Shown: piece after piece, positions 1 through 9,880 of the stretch
Numbering within the stretch: the stretch's first letter is position 1
Layout: each line of letters opens with the position of its first letter
NCBI GenBank assembly: GCA_020447005.1
Contig: JAGRDO010000059.1
Coordinates: forward strand, 1-47,251
Direction of reading: 5' to 3'
Length of the DNA stretch: 47,251 bases
From: Paracoccaceae bacterium
GTDB lineage: Bacteria; Pseudomonadota; Alphaproteobacteria; Rhodobacterales; Rhodobacteraceae
Notes under the pieces: model-generated
Told to the model about the DNA's origin: nothing
The model's database searches: none
Seen by the model: only the letters and a program-made list of their open reading frames with translations
Made by a program: the position numbers and the translations under genes

Positions 1-783
1 GGCGAGAAGATCGACATCATTCCGTGGAACGAGGATCAGGCAACCTTCCTTGTGAACGCGCTTCAGCCGGCCGAGGTGGCGAAGGTCGTCATCGACGAGG
101 AAGCCGGCAAGATCGAGGTCGTCGTGCCCGATGAACAGCTTTCGCTGGCCATCGGCCGGCGTGGCCAGAACGTGCGGCTTGCCAGCCAGCTTACCGGTCT
201 CGATATCGACATCCTGACCGAAGAGGAAGAAAGCCGGCGCCGTCAGGCCGAGTTCGCCGAACGGACGAAACTGTTCATGGATGCGCTCGATCTGGACGAA
301 TTCTTCGCGCAGCTTCTGGTCTCCGAAGGCTTCACCAATCTTGAGGAAGTCGCCTATGTCGAACTCGATGAGCTTCTGACCATCGAAGGCGTCGATGAGG
401 CCACCGCAGAAGAGCTTCAGGCCCGCGCCCGCGACGTGATCGAGGAACAGAACCGCAAGGCGCTGGAAAACGCGCGCGCGCTGGGCGTCGAAGACAGCCT
501 TGTGAATTACGAAGGCCTGACGCCCCAGATGATCGAGGCGCTTGCGAAAGACGGCGTCAAGACCCTGGAAGATTTCGCGACCCTCGCGGATTGGGAAATC
601 GCCGGCGGCTGGACCACGGTCAACGGCGAACGGGTCAAGGACGAAGGCATTCTGGAAAAGTTCGACGTCAGCCTCGAAGAAGCTCAGAACATGGTGATGA
701 CGGCGCGTATTCAGCTTGGCTGGGTCGATCCGGAAGAAGTCACGGCCGGCCATGACGCCGAAGAAGAGGAGGCCGAGGCCTGA
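1..783 (+). CDS. nusA: Transcription termination/antitermination protein NusA (3' part)
   Basis: The gene enters from the left edge in frame 1, so only its C-terminal 260 residues are present. NusA binds RNA polymerase and nascent RNA and controls pausing, termination and antitermination in the cytoplasm. The window opens in the KH region (GEKIDIIPW), followed by the second KH domain with its GXXG-like loop ([16 protein letters not shown]). Two helix-hairpin-helix acidic repeats follow (around [15 protein letters not shown] and the later [17 protein letters not shown]), then a very acidic tail. Position immediately before ylxR and infB is the standard nusA operon order and supports the call. 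Translation upstream of the window edge is inferred because the frame has no stop and no plausible start at its beginning. Confidence 0.96.
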   Translation, partial: GEKIDIIPWNEDQATFLVNALQPAEVAKVVIDEEAGKIEVVVPDEQLSLAIGRRGQNVRLASQLTGLDIDILTEEEESRRRQAEFAERTKLFMDALDLDEFFAQLLVSEGFTNLEEVAYVELDELLTIEGVDEATAEELQARARDVIEEQNRKALENARALGVEDSLVNYEGLTPQMIEALAKDGVKTLEDFATLADWEIAGGWTTVNGERVKDEGILEKFDVSLEEAQNMVMTARIQLGWVDPEEVTAGHDAEEEEAEA

Positions 784-806
784 AATGGGCCTCGGATGGG
801 TGGCAA

Positions 807-1436
807 ATGACCCGCGGGGGGCGCGACAAGACAAGGGATGAACCCGACCGGCGCTGCATCGTCACTGGCGACGTGCAGCCGAAGGCCGGGCTTGTCCGCT
901 TTGTCGTATCGCCCGAGGGTCAGGTGCTGCCCGATCTGGCCGGCAAGCTGCCCGGGCGGGGTATCTGGGTTACCGCCGACCGCGACACCATCGAAAAGGC
1001 CGCGAAAAAGGGTCTGTTCGCGCGCGCGGCGAAAGCGCCGGTCACCGTGCCGGACAATCTTGTCGACATGGTCGAAGCCGGTCTTGCCCGGCGGATCGTG
1101 GAAACCGTGTCGCTTGCCCGAAAGGCCGGGCGCGCGGTTGCGGGCTTCGAAAAGGTCAAGGGCTGGCTGGCCGATGGCAAGGCCAAGGTGCTCTTGCAGG
1201 CCTCCGACGGCTCGGAACGCGGCAAGGGCAAGCTCTGGACGCCGGAAGGCGGCCGCTGGTTCGGATGCCTGACCGCATCCGAGCTTGGACTGGCCTTTGG
1301 CCGCGATAGTGTGATACATGGCGCGCTCGGTGCTGGCGGACTCTCTGAACGTGTTGTAGAGGAAGCGGCAAAGCTTACGGGCTTGCGAAGGAATGACGGC
1401 GGGAAACCCGCCGGGAAGGATACGAAGTCGGCATGA
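807..1436 (+). CDS. ylxR: YlxR-type RNA-binding protein fused to an L7Ae-like domain
   Basis: The 209-residue product begins with a YlxR/DUF448 domain (about residues 10-90), recognised by RRCIVTG near residue 16 and the GRGIWVT segment near 50. The C-terminal part (about 95-190) looks like an L7Ae/L30e-type RNA-binding fold ([16 protein letters not shown]). In many bacteria these two units are separate small genes in the nusA-infB operon; here they form one polypeptide, as I know it from alphaproteobacteria. The role is RNA- or ribosome-associated, but its exact function is unsettled. The gene starts 23 bases after nusA, and its TGA overlaps the infB ATG in an ATGA, suggesting translational coupling. 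Confidence 0.88.
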   Translation: MTRGGRDKTRDEPDRRCIVTGDVQPKAGLVRFVVSPEGQVLPDLAGKLPGRGIWVTADRDTIEKAAKKGLFARAAKAPVTVPDNLVDMVEAGLARRIVETVSLARKAGRAVAGFEKVKGWLADGKAKVLLQASDGSERGKGKLWTPEGGRWFGCLTASELGLAFGRDSVIHGALGAGGLSERVVEEAAKLTGLRRNDGGKPAGKDTKSA

Positions 1437-3964
1437 GCGATACAGACGGTAAGAAACCTCTTGGCCTTGGTGGCGGACGCTCCGGACAGGTGAAGCAAAG
1501 CTTCAGCCACGGCCGGACGAAAAGTGTTGTCGTCGAAACCAAGCGCAAGCGTGTTGTCGTTCCCAAGCCGGGCGCGCCTGCCGCAGCCGGTGGTGCTGCG
1601 TCCGGGCCGGGCAATCCTTCCCGCCGCCCGGCCGGTATCTCTGATGCCGAGATGGAACGCCGCCTGAAGGCCCTGCAGGCCGCCAAAGCGCGCGAGGCCG
1701 AAGAGGCCGAGCAGCGCGCCGAGGATGAGCGTCAGCGCGAGGAAGAGCGCGAACGCCGCCGCGCCGAGATCGAGGCCAAGGAACGCGAAGACCGCGAACG
1801 CGAGGAAGCCCTGCGCGCCAAGGCCGAGGAAGATATCCGCCGCGCCGAAGAGGCCGAGGCCCGCGCCGCGCGCAAGGACGAATTCAAGAAACCGGCCCCC
1901 AAGGCCGATGCGCCGGTCGATCAGGCCGCCGCCCAGGCCGCCGCCTCTCGCGCGGAAACCAAGGGCGTCCCGGTCGGAGGCCCGCGCAAGATCGACCGCG
2001 AGCGGACCGACCGCGGCGGTGCCGGAGAACGCGACAAGGCCGGACGCGGGGCCCGCGATGAAGGCCGCCGTTCGGGCAAGCTGACCCTGACCGAGGCGCT
2101 TTCGGGCGAAGGCGGGCGTCAGCGCTCGCTGGCCCAGATGAAGCGCAAGCAGGAGCGCGCGCGCCAGAAAGCCATGGGCATGAACGTGCGCGCCGAAAAG
2201 CAGGTGCGCGACGTCCAGTTGCCCGAAACCATCATCGTGTCCGAGCTTGCCAACCGGATGGCCGAACGGGCCGCCGATGTCGTCAAGTCGCTCATGAAGA
2301 TGGGCATGATGGTCAGCATGAACGAAACGCTCGATGCCGATACGGCCGAGCTGATCATCGAGGAATTCGGCCACCGGGCCGTGCGTGTCTCGGATGCCGA
2401 TGTCGAACAGGTCATCGACACCATCACCGATGCCGAGGACGATCTTCTGCCCCGCCCGCCGATCATCACGATCATGGGCCATGTCGATCACGGCAAGACC
2501 TCGCTTCTCGATGCGATCCGCAAGACCAACGTCGTCTCGGGCGAGGCGGGTGGCATCACCCAGCATATCGGCGCCTATCAGGTGACCACGGAATCGGGCG
2601 CTGTCCTGACTTTCCTTGATACGCCCGGCCACGCGGCCTTCACCTCGATGCGCGCACGCGGTGCGAACGTGACGGATATCGTCGTGCTGGTGGTTGCCGC
2701 CGATGACGCGGTCATGCCGCAGACGATCGAGGCGATCAACCACGCCAAGGCCGCCAAGGTTCCGATGATTGTCGCCATCAACAAGATCGACAAGCCGGCA
2801 GCCAATGCCCAGAAGGTCCGCACGGATCTTCTTCAGCACGAGGTTGTGGTCGAGGCGATGTCGGGCGAGGTGCAGGATATCGAGGTTTCTGCCACAACCG
2901 GCAAGGGGCTTGACGACCTGCTGGAAGCGATAGCACTTCAGGCCGAAATCCTCGAACTCAAGGCCAATCCCAACCGTGCCGCGATGGGCGCGGTCATCGA
3001 GGCCAAGCTCGACGTCGGCCGCGGTCCGGTCGCCACGGTTCTCGTGCAGCACGGCACGTTGAAGCAGGGCGACATCTTCGTTGTCGGCGAACAGTGGGGC
3101 AAGGTCCGCGCGCTTCTCAACGATCAGGGCGAACGGATCGGTGAAGCCGGTCCTTCGGTTCCGGTCGAAGTTCTCGGCCTCAATGGCACGCCCGAGGCCG
3201 GCGACGTTCTGAACGTCGTTGAAACCGAGGCGCAGGCGCGCGAAATCGCATCCTATCGCGAGAGCGCGGCCAAGGACAAACGCGCCGCGATCGGGGCCGC
3301 GACCACGCTTGAACAGTTGATGGCCAAGGCCAAGGAAGACAAGAACGTCGCCGAATTGCCAATCGTCGTGAAGGCGGATGTGCAGGGTTCCGCCGAGGCG
3401 ATTGTTCAAGCTATGGAAAAAATCGGCAACGATGAGGTCCGTGTCCGCGTGCTGCATTACGGTGTCGGCGCGATCACCGAGTCCGACATCGGCCTTGCCG
3501 AGGCCAGCCGGGCGCCGGTTATCGGGTTCAACGTCCGTGCGAACGCGCCGGCGCGGACGTCGGCGAACCAGAAGGGTGTCGAGATCCGGTATTATTCCGT
3601 CATCTACGATCTTGTGGATGACGTGAAGGCGGCCGCGTCAGGGCTTCTGTCGGCCGAGATTCGCGAACATTTCATCGGCTACGCCACGATCAAGGAAGTC
3701 TTCAAGGTTTCCGGCGTCGGAAAGGTTGCCGGCTGTCTTGTCACGGAAGGTGTCGCACGCCGTTCGGCCGGGGTACGCCTCTTGCGCGACAACGTCGTTA
3801 TCCACGAGGGTACGCTGAAAACTCTCAAGAGATTCAAGGACGAAGTGAAGGAAGTGCAATCCGGTCAGGAATGCGGGATGGCCTTCGAGAATTACGAGGA
3901 CATCCGCCCGAACGATGTGATCGAGATCTTCGAGCGCGAGGAAGTCGAGCGCAAGCTGAACTAA
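1433..3964 (+). CDS. infB: Translation initiation factor IF-2
   Basis: IF-2 is the GTPase that brings fMet-tRNA to the 30S subunit and promotes subunit joining. The 843-residue protein has a short N-terminal IF2-associated segment, then a long, highly charged Glu/Arg/Ala-rich helix (about 70-150). A second IF2-N module follows near 260-310. The G domain contains G1 GHVDHGKT at 349-356, then DTPGH and NKID. The C-terminal domains ([14 protein letters not shown], and the [15 protein letters not shown] end) are typical of the family. It overlaps ylxR by four bases. A strong terminator follows 43 bases downstream, so the nusA operon appears to end here; rbfA and truB, which follow infB in many bacteria, are absent. 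Confidence 0.97.
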   Translation: MSDTDGKKPLGLGGGRSGQVKQSFSHGRTKSVVVETKRKRVVVPKPGAPAAAGGAASGPGNPSRRPAGISDAEMERRLKALQAAKAREAEEAEQRAEDERQREEERERRRAEIEAKEREDREREEALRAKAEEDIRRAEEAEARAARKDEFKKPAPKADAPVDQAAAQAAASRAETKGVPVGGPRKIDRERTDRGGAGERDKAGRGARDEGRRSGKLTLTEALSGEGGRQRSLAQMKRKQERARQKAMGMNVRAEKQVRDVQLPETIIVSELANRMAERAADVVKSLMKMGMMVSMNETLDADTAELIIEEFGHRAVRVSDADVEQVIDTITDAEDDLLPRPPIITIMGHVDHGKTSLLDAIRKTNVVSGEAGGITQHIGAYQVTTESGAVLTFLDTPGHAAFTSMRARGANVTDIVVLVVAADDAVMPQTIEAINHAKAAKVPMIVAINKIDKPAANAQKVRTDLLQHEVVVEAMSGEVQDIEVSATTGKGLDDLLEAIALQAEILELKANPNRAAMGAVIEAKLDVGRGPVATVLVQHGTLKQGDIFVVGEQWGKVRALLNDQGERIGEAGPSVPVEVLGLNGTPEAGDVLNVVETEAQAREIASYRESAAKDKRAAIGAATTLEQLMAKAKEDKNVAELPIVVKADVQGSAEAIVQAMEKIGNDEVRVRVLHYGVGAITESDIGLAEASRAPVIGFNVRANAPARTSANQKGVEIRYYSVIYDLVDDVKAAASGLLSAEIREHFIGYATIKEVFKVSGVGKVAGCLVTEGVARRSAGVRLLRDNVVIHEGTLKTLKRFKDEVKEVQSGQECGMAFENYEDIRPNDVIEIFEREEVERKLN

Positions 3965-3970
3965 GAAAAC

Positions 3971-3988
3971 GGGCGGCCGCAGCCGCCC
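3971..3988 (+). other. GC-rich hairpin just after infB
   Basis: Seven-base arms gggcggc and gccgccc around a cgca loop begin seven bases after the infB stop codon. There is no T-run after it, so it is more likely a 3' end-protecting stem or part of the termination region than a terminator by itself. Confidence 0.4.
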
Positions 3989-4006
3989 AAAGTCCGATTT
4001 CCACTG

Positions 4007-4037
4007 AAAAAGCCGCCTGCTGTCAGGCGGCTTTTTT
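4007..4037. terminator. Bidirectional intrinsic terminator of infB and the small convergent gene
   Basis: A nine-base-pair stem (agccgcctg / caggcggct, 4011-4019 and 4024-4032) with a four-base loop has A-runs on the left and T-runs on the right. It therefore reads as an intrinsic terminator on both strands. On the minus strand the A-run, left arm and TGA stop of the 45-residue gene (4023-4160) form the first half of the hairpin, so coding sequence and terminator overlap. Confidence 0.88.
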
Positions 4038-4160
4038 CTCGACCGGGACCCCTTCGAACAAGAGGCTTCCGACCCTGACAAGTATCTTGCCGTTTTCAAG
4101 TTGGCGTTCGAACGTCCCCTGGACGGACACGCAACTTCCGAGAGTGATGGTTCGCAGCAT
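4023..4160 (-). CDS. Unrecognised 45-residue protein, convergent with infB
   Basis: This short gene reads MLRTITLGSCVSVQGTFERQ, continues with a region containing NGKILVRVGS, and ends VEKKAA. It looks like a single small beta-rich domain: alternating hydrophobic residues, no signal peptide, no membrane segment and one cysteine at residue 10. Evidence that it is real: a very good ribosome-binding site (GGGGGAG, about eight bases before the ATG), a candidate promoter upstream (TTGTGT, 17 bases, TATTTT), and an end placed exactly in a bidirectional terminator. A longer overlapping minus-strand reading in another frame has no such signals. I have a vague memory of similar short proteins in Rhodobacterales but cannot assign a function. 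Confidence 0.72.
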   Translation of the reverse strand: MLRTITLGSCVSVQGTFERQLENGKILVRVGSLLFEGVPVEKKAA

Positions 4161-4212
4161 CGCAATATCTCCCCCAACAGCGGGCTGCTATGAATGATAG
4201 GCGGCACTCGTT

Positions 4213-4241
4213 AAAATACAGATACTGAAGCGTTGACACAA
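4213..4241 (-). promoter_or_regulatory. Candidate promoter of the 45-residue gene
   Basis: On the minus strand TTGTGT (4241-4236) and TATTTT (4218-4213) are 17 bases apart, placing a start near 4206 and a leader of about 45 bases. The region is clearly richer in A and T than its surroundings. A perfect ten-base palindrome CCAAATTTGG lies just upstream at about 4257-4266 and could be an operator. Confidence 0.4.
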
Positions 4242-4337
4242 TTTTGACATAGTTCGCCAAATTTGGAAACAGTATTTTCCGGTCTGGCGGCTCTCGGCCA
4301 TAAAATTCCGCAACGTGTGGTTGAAAAGCGTCATATT

Positions 4338-4751
4338 CTACAACCAGTCACGCAAAATCGGGATCAGGGGGATGTCGGCCGGGGGCATCGGATAGGAAGC
4401 AAGATCCCTTGCACGCACCCATGCCAGCTTCTGGCCTTCGCGGGCCTGTGGAATCCCCTTCCATTTGCGGCAGGCAAACAGCGGCATCAGCAGGTGAAAG
4501 CTCTCATAGCTGTGGCTGGCGAAACTCAGCGGCGCAAGGCAGCTTTTCCAGGTGTCGATCCCAAGCTCTTCAAAAAGCTCGCGGATCAGGGCGGCTTCGG
4601 GGGTTTCTCCGGGCTCGACCTTGCCGCCCGGAAACTCCCACAACCCGGCCAGCGACTTACCCTCGGGCCGTTGCGAAAGCAGGACGCGGCCATCGCTGTC
4701 GATCAGCGCGACCGCCGACACAAGGATAACCGGCACCCCAGGGGCGGTCAC
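4338..4751 (-). CDS. mutT: (Deoxy)nucleoside triphosphate pyrophosphohydrolase, Nudix/MutT family
   Basis: The 137-residue protein carries a complete Nudix box: G43, E49, R57-E58, E61-E62, G64, matching GX5EX7REUXEEXGU. MutT-type enzymes hydrolyse 8-oxo-dGTP to the monophosphate and so prevent transversions. The length and the LSQRPEGKSLAGLWEFPGGK stretch are typical of MutT rather than other Nudix groups. The start is a GTG that overlaps the argJ stop (GTGA), so it is probably translated by coupling. It is the last gene of the foldase-argJ-mutT run, a neighbourhood I know from Rhodobacteraceae. A different Nudix substrate cannot be excluded from sequence alone. Confidence 0.9.
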   Translation of the reverse strand: MTAPGVPVILVSAVALIDSDGRVLLSQRPEGKSLAGLWEFPGGKVEPGETPEAALIRELFEELGIDTWKSCLAPLSFASHSYESFHLLMPLFACRKWKGIPQAREGQKLAWVRARDLASYPMPPADIPLIPILRDWL

Positions 4752-6118
4752 GACCGGTAATCTGCGTTGATGTCGATGTAGCGATGCGTCAGATCGCAGG
4801 TCCAGACGCTCTTGCTGGCGCGGCCCATGCCCAGATCGACCTGAATCACAAGCGCGTCGCCCTTCATATAGGCCGAGGTTTCCTCTTCCGAGTAATCGGG
4901 GCTGCGCCAGCCCTTCTCGGCCACCAGAATGTCGCCGAAACGGATCGAGATCCGGTCACGGTCCACCGTGCCACCGGACTTGCCGATCGCCATGACGATC
5001 CGCCCCCAGTTGGCGTCTTCACCCGCGATCGCCGTCTTGACCAGCGGCGAATTTGCAATCGCCATGGCGACGCGATGGGCATCGGCGGCATCGGCTGCGC
5101 CGGTCAGACGGATTTCCACGAATTTCGTGGCGCCCTCACCGTCCCTGACGACCTGATGCGCCAGATCCATCATCACCCCCCGCAACGCCGCCTCAAAGGC
5201 CCTGGCGGGCTTCGAGCGCAGATCCGTGATCGCGGCCGCGGGCGATTTCCCCGTCGCCGCCACGATCAGCGCGTCCGAAGTGGACGTGTCGCTGTCGACG
5301 GTAATGGCGTTGAAGGTGCCATCCACCTGACGCGAGACGATCTTTCTCAGGTTGGCCGAGGAAATGGTCGCATCGGTGAAAATATAGACCAGCATCGTCG
5401 CCATGTCGGGGGCAATCATCCCCGATCCCTTGGCAATCCCCGCGATGCGAATGGTGCCGCCCTCGGCGGCGATCTCGGCCGATGCGCCCTTGGCGAAGGT
5501 GTCGGTCGTCATGATCGCCCGCGCCGCAAGGCCGATGGCATCTTCCGAAAGGGCCGATTTCAGATCGCCGAGCTTTGCGGTAATGCGCTCATGGGGCAGG
5601 GGTTCGCCGATCACGCCGGTCGATGAGGAAAAGACCCGCGATGCCGGCACCCCCAGCGCCTCGGCCACGCCGGCGGTAACGGCATCCACGGCTTCTTGCC
5701 CCAGCCTGCCGGTGAACGCATTGGCATTGCCCGAATTGACGATGATCGCGGCGCCTGTGTCATCCGCCGCGCGACGCCTCAGCTTGGCCTCGCAATCCAG
5801 AACGCAGGCCGCCCGTGTCGATGACCGGGTGAAGGCCCCGGCAATCGCCGTGCCGGGCGCCAGCCGGGCCAGCATCACGTCGGTCCGGCCCTTGTACCTG
5901 ACTTCGGCGGATACGGCGGCGAACTCGGCCCCCGCGATGACCGGCAGCGCGGGAAAACCGCCCTTCGGCGCAAGGGGCGAAACCGGGTTCGGCGCCTTCT
6001 TCGGCTTTGCCGCAGTCTCGGCGGAAGCGGCGGCGTCCCCGGCCGCGCGGCGCAGGTCCTTGACCTTGCCCTTCAGCTTCTTGGCAGCCGCCTTCCAGTC
6101 GCTTTTCGATTTCGCCAT
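4748..6118 (-). CDS. argJ: Bifunctional ornithine acetyltransferase/N-acetylglutamate synthase ArgJ
   Basis: ArgJ transfers acetyl between N-acetylornithine and glutamate in the cyclic arginine pathway, and often also makes N-acetylglutamate from acetyl-CoA. Family landmarks are present: IIVNSGNANAFTG, SSTGVIGEPLP, and the self-cleavage site APDMATML, whose threonine (residue 241 from the chosen start) becomes the nucleophile of the beta chain. I chose the ATG at 6118 because a GGGG-type ribosome site is about nine bases upstream; the in-frame ATG at 6124 is too close to it. The protein is about 456 residues. It has roughly 45 extra Lys/Ala-rich residues before the usual beginning (VSPLAPKGGFPALP). 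Confidence 0.95.
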   Translation of the reverse strand: MAKSKSDWKAAAKKLKGKVKDLRRAAGDAAASAETAAKPKKAPNPVSPLAPKGGFPALPVIAGAEFAAVSAEVRYKGRTDVMLARLAPGTAIAGAFTRSSTRAACVLDCEAKLRRRAADDTGAAIIVNSGNANAFTGRLGQEAVDAVTAGVAEALGVPASRVFSSSTGVIGEPLPHERITAKLGDLKSALSEDAIGLAARAIMTTDTFAKGASAEIAAEGGTIRIAGIAKGSGMIAPDMATMLVYIFTDATISSANLRKIVSRQVDGTFNAITVDSDTSTSDALIVAATGKSPAAAITDLRSKPARAFEAALRGVMMDLAHQVVRDGEGATKFVEIRLTGAADAADAHRVAMAIANSPLVKTAIAGEDANWGRIVMAIGKSGGTVDRDRISIRFGDILVAEKGWRSPDYSEEETSAYMKGDALVIQVDLGMGRASKSVWTCDLTHRYIDINADYRS

Positions 6119-6139
6119 GACCATGATCCCCGTCTGGTG

Positions 6140-6985
6140 TCACTTGTCGATCAGTGTAGCATCTTTCAGAATCGCCGGGTCGATCCCGTCGACGGATTTC
6201 ACCACATCCGCGGCCGCCGTCAGGTCCTTGACCAGCTGTTCCACCGCCGATTGCCGCAATTCGCCCGCCAGTTCCTCGCGCGCTTCCTCGAATGCCGGGG
6301 CCTTGGCGGACCGGGTCTCGATCAGATCGATGATGTGCCACCCGAATTGCGTCTGGACCGGATCCGAAATCTGGCCGGGCACCATTGCGACAACCGCATC
6401 CTCAAAAGGCTTGACCATCATGCCAAGCCCGAACCAGCCAAGATCGCCGCCGTTCGGACCGGAGGGGCCGGTGGATTTTTCCTTCGCCACGGCGGCGAAA
6501 TCCGCGCCGCCTTCAATCTCGGCCTTGATCGCCTTGGCCTCTTCCTCGGTTTCGACAAGGATATGCGAGGCGTGATATTCGGTCCCGAGGTCCTTTTCGG
6601 AATATTTCGTCTTGTAAAGCGCCTGAAGCGCGTCATCCGTAACGGCCGCATCCGCCGCCGCGTCAAGCGAAACGCCCGCCAGATAGCTTCGGCGCTGATT
6701 GTCCATCATCAGCGTGTCACGCTGGCGGATATGGGCCTCGGAGGCTTCGGCAAGGGTCTGTTGCTGAATGATCTGGTCAAGGATCCCGTTGAACAACGTC
6801 TGATCGTCCAACTGCAGATACTGCTCGGGCAGGGCTTCCCGCATGGCGATCATGTGGCCAAGGGTTATCTCCTTGCCGTCAACGGTGGCGACAACGGTGT
6901 CAGCGGTCGGGTCGGCCGCGAAAACGGGATTTGCCATAACCCCGGCCACAATGACCAGACCGGCGCGAAAGGCGGATTTCAGCAA
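6140..6985 (-). CDS. Periplasmic parvulin-type peptidyl-prolyl cis-trans isomerase
   Basis: The 281-residue precursor has a signal peptide (basic start, hydrophobic stretch to about residue 23, cleavage near VFA-ADP). A SurA/PrsA-like helical part follows, then a parvulin domain at about 137-222 (HASHILVET, GGDLGWFGLG, QFGWHIIDL). It should assist folding of exported or outer-membrane proteins in the periplasm. The start is TTG at 6985, supported by GAGGAG eight bases upstream. It is the first gene of the minus-strand set with argJ 21 bases downstream, and it diverges from secA, so a protein-export and a periplasmic-folding gene share an intergenic region. Which of the several alphaproteobacterial parvulins it is cannot be decided here. 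Confidence 0.9.
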   Translation of the reverse strand: MLKSAFRAGLVIVAGVMANPVFAADPTADTVVATVDGKEITLGHMIAMREALPEQYLQLDDQTLFNGILDQIIQQQTLAEASEAHIRQRDTLMMDNQRRSYLAGVSLDAAADAAVTDDALQALYKTKYSEKDLGTEYHASHILVETEEEAKAIKAEIEGGADFAAVAKEKSTGPSGPNGGDLGWFGLGMMVKPFEDAVVAMVPGQISDPVQTQFGWHIIDLIETRSAKAPAFEEAREELAGELRQSAVEQLVKDLTAAADVVKSVDGIDPAILKDATLIDK

Positions 6986-7023
6986 CGTGACTACTCCTCA
7001 ATGGGCCGCTTGGGTGCGCGGCG

Positions 7024-7052
7024 TTGACTATCGCCCGGCAGCCCCTTACATC
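7024..7052 (+). promoter_or_regulatory. Candidate secA promoter
   Basis: TTGACT (7024-7029) and TACATC (7047-7052) are separated by 17 bases, about 120 bases before the secA start and within the gap between divergent foldase and secA genes. It is the best sigma-70-like match in that gap. Confidence 0.4.
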
Positions 7053-7171
7053 GCGAACGTCTGGGGCGGTGCCGAACTTGTCGGGTTTCGCTGCCGTTCT
7101 AGGCACCAAACACGGCGACGGCAAGGCCACGCTGACACGCCGGAATGCCTGCAAACCCGAGCGGAGAAAAC

Positions 7172-9862
7172 ATGCTGGGCCTGGGAACTATCGCGAAGAA
7201 GGTCTTCGGCACGCCGAATGATCGCAAGGTCAAATCGGTTGTTCCGCTGGTGGCAAGCATCACCGCGCTGGAACCCGAGTTCGAGAAGCTGACCGACCAG
7301 GGCATCAAGGACAAGACGGCCGAACTCGCCGCGCGGGTCCAGGGCGGCGAAAGCCTCGATGCGGTCCTTCCGGAAGCCTTTGCCAACTGCCGTGAAGCCG
7401 CCCGGCGTTCGCTTGGCCTGCGTGCCTTCGACGTGCAGCTGATGGGGGGGATCTTCCTGCATCAGGGCAATATCGCCGAAATGAAGACCGGTGAAGGCAA
7501 GACGCTCGTCGCGACCTTCCCGGCCTATCTCAACGCCCTGTCGGGCAAGGGCGTCCACATCGTCACGGTGAACGACTATCTGGCCAAGCGCGACGCAGAG
7601 TGGATGGGCAAGGTCTATAACGCCCTGGGCATGACGGTCGGGGTCGTCTATCCCTATCAGCCCGATGACGAAAAGCGCGCGGCCTACAAGGCCGACATCA
7701 CCTATGCCACGAACAATGAGCTTGGGTTCGACTATCTGCGCGACAACATGAAGCAGCGTCTTCAGGACATGATGCAGCGCGGGCACAACTTCGCCATCGT
7801 CGATGAGGTTGACAGCATCCTGATCGATGAGGCGCGCACCCCGCTGATCATCTCCGGGCCCAGTCAGGACCGGTCAGAGCTTTACGTCGCGCTGGACAAG
7901 TTCATTCCGGAAATCACCGAAGAGCATTACAAGCTCGACGAAAAGGCCCGCAACGCCACCTTCACCGAAGACGGCAACGAATTCATCGAACAGCGCCTGA
8001 TGGCGGCCGGTGTCCTGCCCGAAGGCCAGACCCTTTATGACCCGGAATCGACGACCATCGTCCACCACGTCACGCAGGCACTTCGCGCGCACAAGCTGTT
8101 CCAGAAGGATCAGCACTATATCGTCCGCAATGGCGAGATCATGCTGATCGACGAATTCACCGGCCGGATGATGCCCGGCCGCCGCCTGTCGGACGGGCTG
8201 CATCAGGCAATCGAGGCCAAGGAAGGCGTGGCGATCCAGCCGGAAAACGTCACCCTCGCCTCGGTCACCTTCCAGAACTATTTCCGCCTTTACGACAAGC
8301 TGGCCGGCATGACCGGCACCGCCTCGACCGAGGCCGAGGAATTTCAGGAAATCTACCATCTTGGCGTGGTAGAGGTCCCGACGAACCGGCCCGTCGAGCG
8401 TCAGGATGATCACGATCAGGTCTATCGCACCGCGCGCGAGAAATATGAGGCGATCATCAAGCGCATTCGCAAGGCCTCTGAAAAGGGCCAGCCGGTCCTT
8501 GTCGGCACGACCTCGATCGAAAAGTCGGAAATGCTGAGCGAGATGCTGAAGAAAGAGGGTATCAAGCACAATGTGCTGAACGCCCGCCAGCACGAGCAAG
8601 AGGCGATGATCGTGGCCGAGGCCGGCCACCTTGGCGCCGTCACCATTGCCACGAACATGGCCGGTCGCGGCACCGACATCAAGCTGGGCGGCAATGTCGA
8701 ATTCAAGGTCATGGCGGCGATCGCGGCCGAACCCGATGCCCACCCCGATGAGGTGCGCGCCCGTATCGAAGAGGCGCACAAGGCCGATGAAGACGCGGTG
8801 AAGGCGGCCGGCGGCCTGTTCGTACTGGCGACCGAACGCCATGAAAGCCGCCGCATCGACAATCAGTTGCGCGGCCGCTCGGGCCGTCAGGGCGACCCGG
8901 GGCGATCTTCCTTCTATCTTTCGCTCGAAGACGACCTGATGCGCATCTTCGGGTCCGACAAGCTTGACGCGGTGCTCTCAAAGCTCGGCATGGGCGAGGG
9001 CGAGGCGATCATCCACCCTTGGGTGAACAAGTCGCTGGAACGCGCGCAGGCCAAGGTCGAAGGGCGCAACTTCGACACGCGCAAGCAGCTTCTGAAATTC
9101 GACGACGTCATGAACGATCAGCGCAAGGCGATCTTCGGCCAGCGGCTGGAGATCATGGAAGCCGACGATGTGGACGAGATCGTCCGCGACATGCGCCATC
9201 AGGTGATCGACGATCTGGTCGACACCTACCTTCCGCCGAAATCCTATGCCGAACAGTGGAATGCCGAAGGGCTTTACGCCGCCACGATCGAACAACTGGG
9301 CGCGGACCTTCCGGTGATCACCTGGGCGGGCGAAGAGGGTGTCGATCAGGATGGCATGCGCGAACGCCTCTACGCGGCAACCGACGCGATGATGGCGGAA
9401 AAGGCCGAATCCTTCGGCGCCGATACCATGCGCCAGATCGAAAAGCAGTTCGTGCTGCAGACGATCGACGGCAAGTGGCGCGATCATCTGATCACGCTGG
9501 AACATCTGCGTTCGGTCGTGGGGTTCCGGGGCTACGCCCAGCGCGATCCGCTTTCGGAATACAAGACCGAGGCGTTCACGATGTTTGAACGGCTTCTGGA
9601 CGGTCTGCGCAGCGAAGTGACCCAAAAGCTGGCGCAGATCCGCCCGTTGACCGAGGAAGAGCAGCAGGCGGCGCTTCAGCAGATGGCCGCCGCGCAAAAG
9701 CAAAAGCCGGCCGAGGCGCCCGCGCCGACACCGGCTGCCGCTGCCGCCGCTCCCGGGTTTGATCCGGAAGATCCTGCAAGCTGGGGCAATCCCGGTCGCA
9801 ATGAACCCTGCCCCTGCGGGTCAGGCAACAAGTTCAAGCATTGCCACGGCAAACTGGTCTGA
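7172..9862 (+). CDS. secA: Protein translocase ATPase SecA
   Basis: SecA is the motor that drives preproteins through SecYEG. The 896-residue sequence starts [14 protein letters not shown], the family's usual N-terminus. An upstream in-frame ATG at 7145 was rejected because GGAG lies just before 7172 instead. Walker A MKTGEGKT is at 104-111 and the Walker B region reads [16 protein letters not shown]. The second nucleotide-binding fold contains [14 protein letters not shown] and the [17 protein letters not shown] segment. The C-terminus has an Ala/Pro-rich linker and the zinc-binding SecB/ribosome-contact motif [15 protein letters not shown]. The length is normal. It stands alone on its strand, convergent with the ABC permease 18 bases downstream. 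Confidence 0.98.
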   Translation: MLGLGTIAKKVFGTPNDRKVKSVVPLVASITALEPEFEKLTDQGIKDKTAELAARVQGGESLDAVLPEAFANCREAARRSLGLRAFDVQLMGGIFLHQGNIAEMKTGEGKTLVATFPAYLNALSGKGVHIVTVNDYLAKRDAEWMGKVYNALGMTVGVVYPYQPDDEKRAAYKADITYATNNELGFDYLRDNMKQRLQDMMQRGHNFAIVDEVDSILIDEARTPLIISGPSQDRSELYVALDKFIPEITEEHYKLDEKARNATFTEDGNEFIEQRLMAAGVLPEGQTLYDPESTTIVHHVTQALRAHKLFQKDQHYIVRNGEIMLIDEFTGRMMPGRRLSDGLHQAIEAKEGVAIQPENVTLASVTFQNYFRLYDKLAGMTGTASTEAEEFQEIYHLGVVEVPTNRPVERQDDHDQVYRTAREKYEAIIKRIRKASEKGQPVLVGTTSIEKSEMLSEMLKKEGIKHNVLNARQHEQEAMIVAEAGHLGAVTIATNMAGRGTDIKLGGNVEFKVMAAIAAEPDAHPDEVRARIEEAHKADEDAVKAAGGLFVLATERHESRRIDNQLRGRSGRQGDPGRSSFYLSLEDDLMRIFGSDKLDAVLSKLGMGEGEAIIHPWVNKSLERAQAKVEGRNFDTRKQLLKFDDVMNDQRKAIFGQRLEIMEADDVDEIVRDMRHQVIDDLVDTYLPPKSYAEQWNAEGLYAATIEQLGADLPVITWAGEEGVDQDGMRERLYAATDAMMAEKAESFGADTMRQIEKQFVLQTIDGKWRDHLITLEHLRSVVGFRGYAQRDPLSEYKTEAFTMFERLLDGLRSEVTQKLAQIRPLTEEEQQAALQQMAAAQKQKPAEAPAPTPAAAAAAPGFDPEDPASWGNPGRNEPCPCGSGNKFKHCHGKLV

Positions 9863-9880
9863 TACCGCTTTGCCGGCGCG

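Noticed and set aside
920..3457. 845-residue open frame on the minus strand over ylxR and infB
   Set aside because: It is antisense to well-supported genes, has histidine/aspartate/glycine-rich low-complexity sequence typical of antisense frames in high-GC DNA, and no ribosome site.
7145..7171. Nine extra codons at the secA N-terminus
   Set aside because: The family N-terminus ([10 protein letters not shown]) starts at 7172 and the ribosome site fits that ATG.
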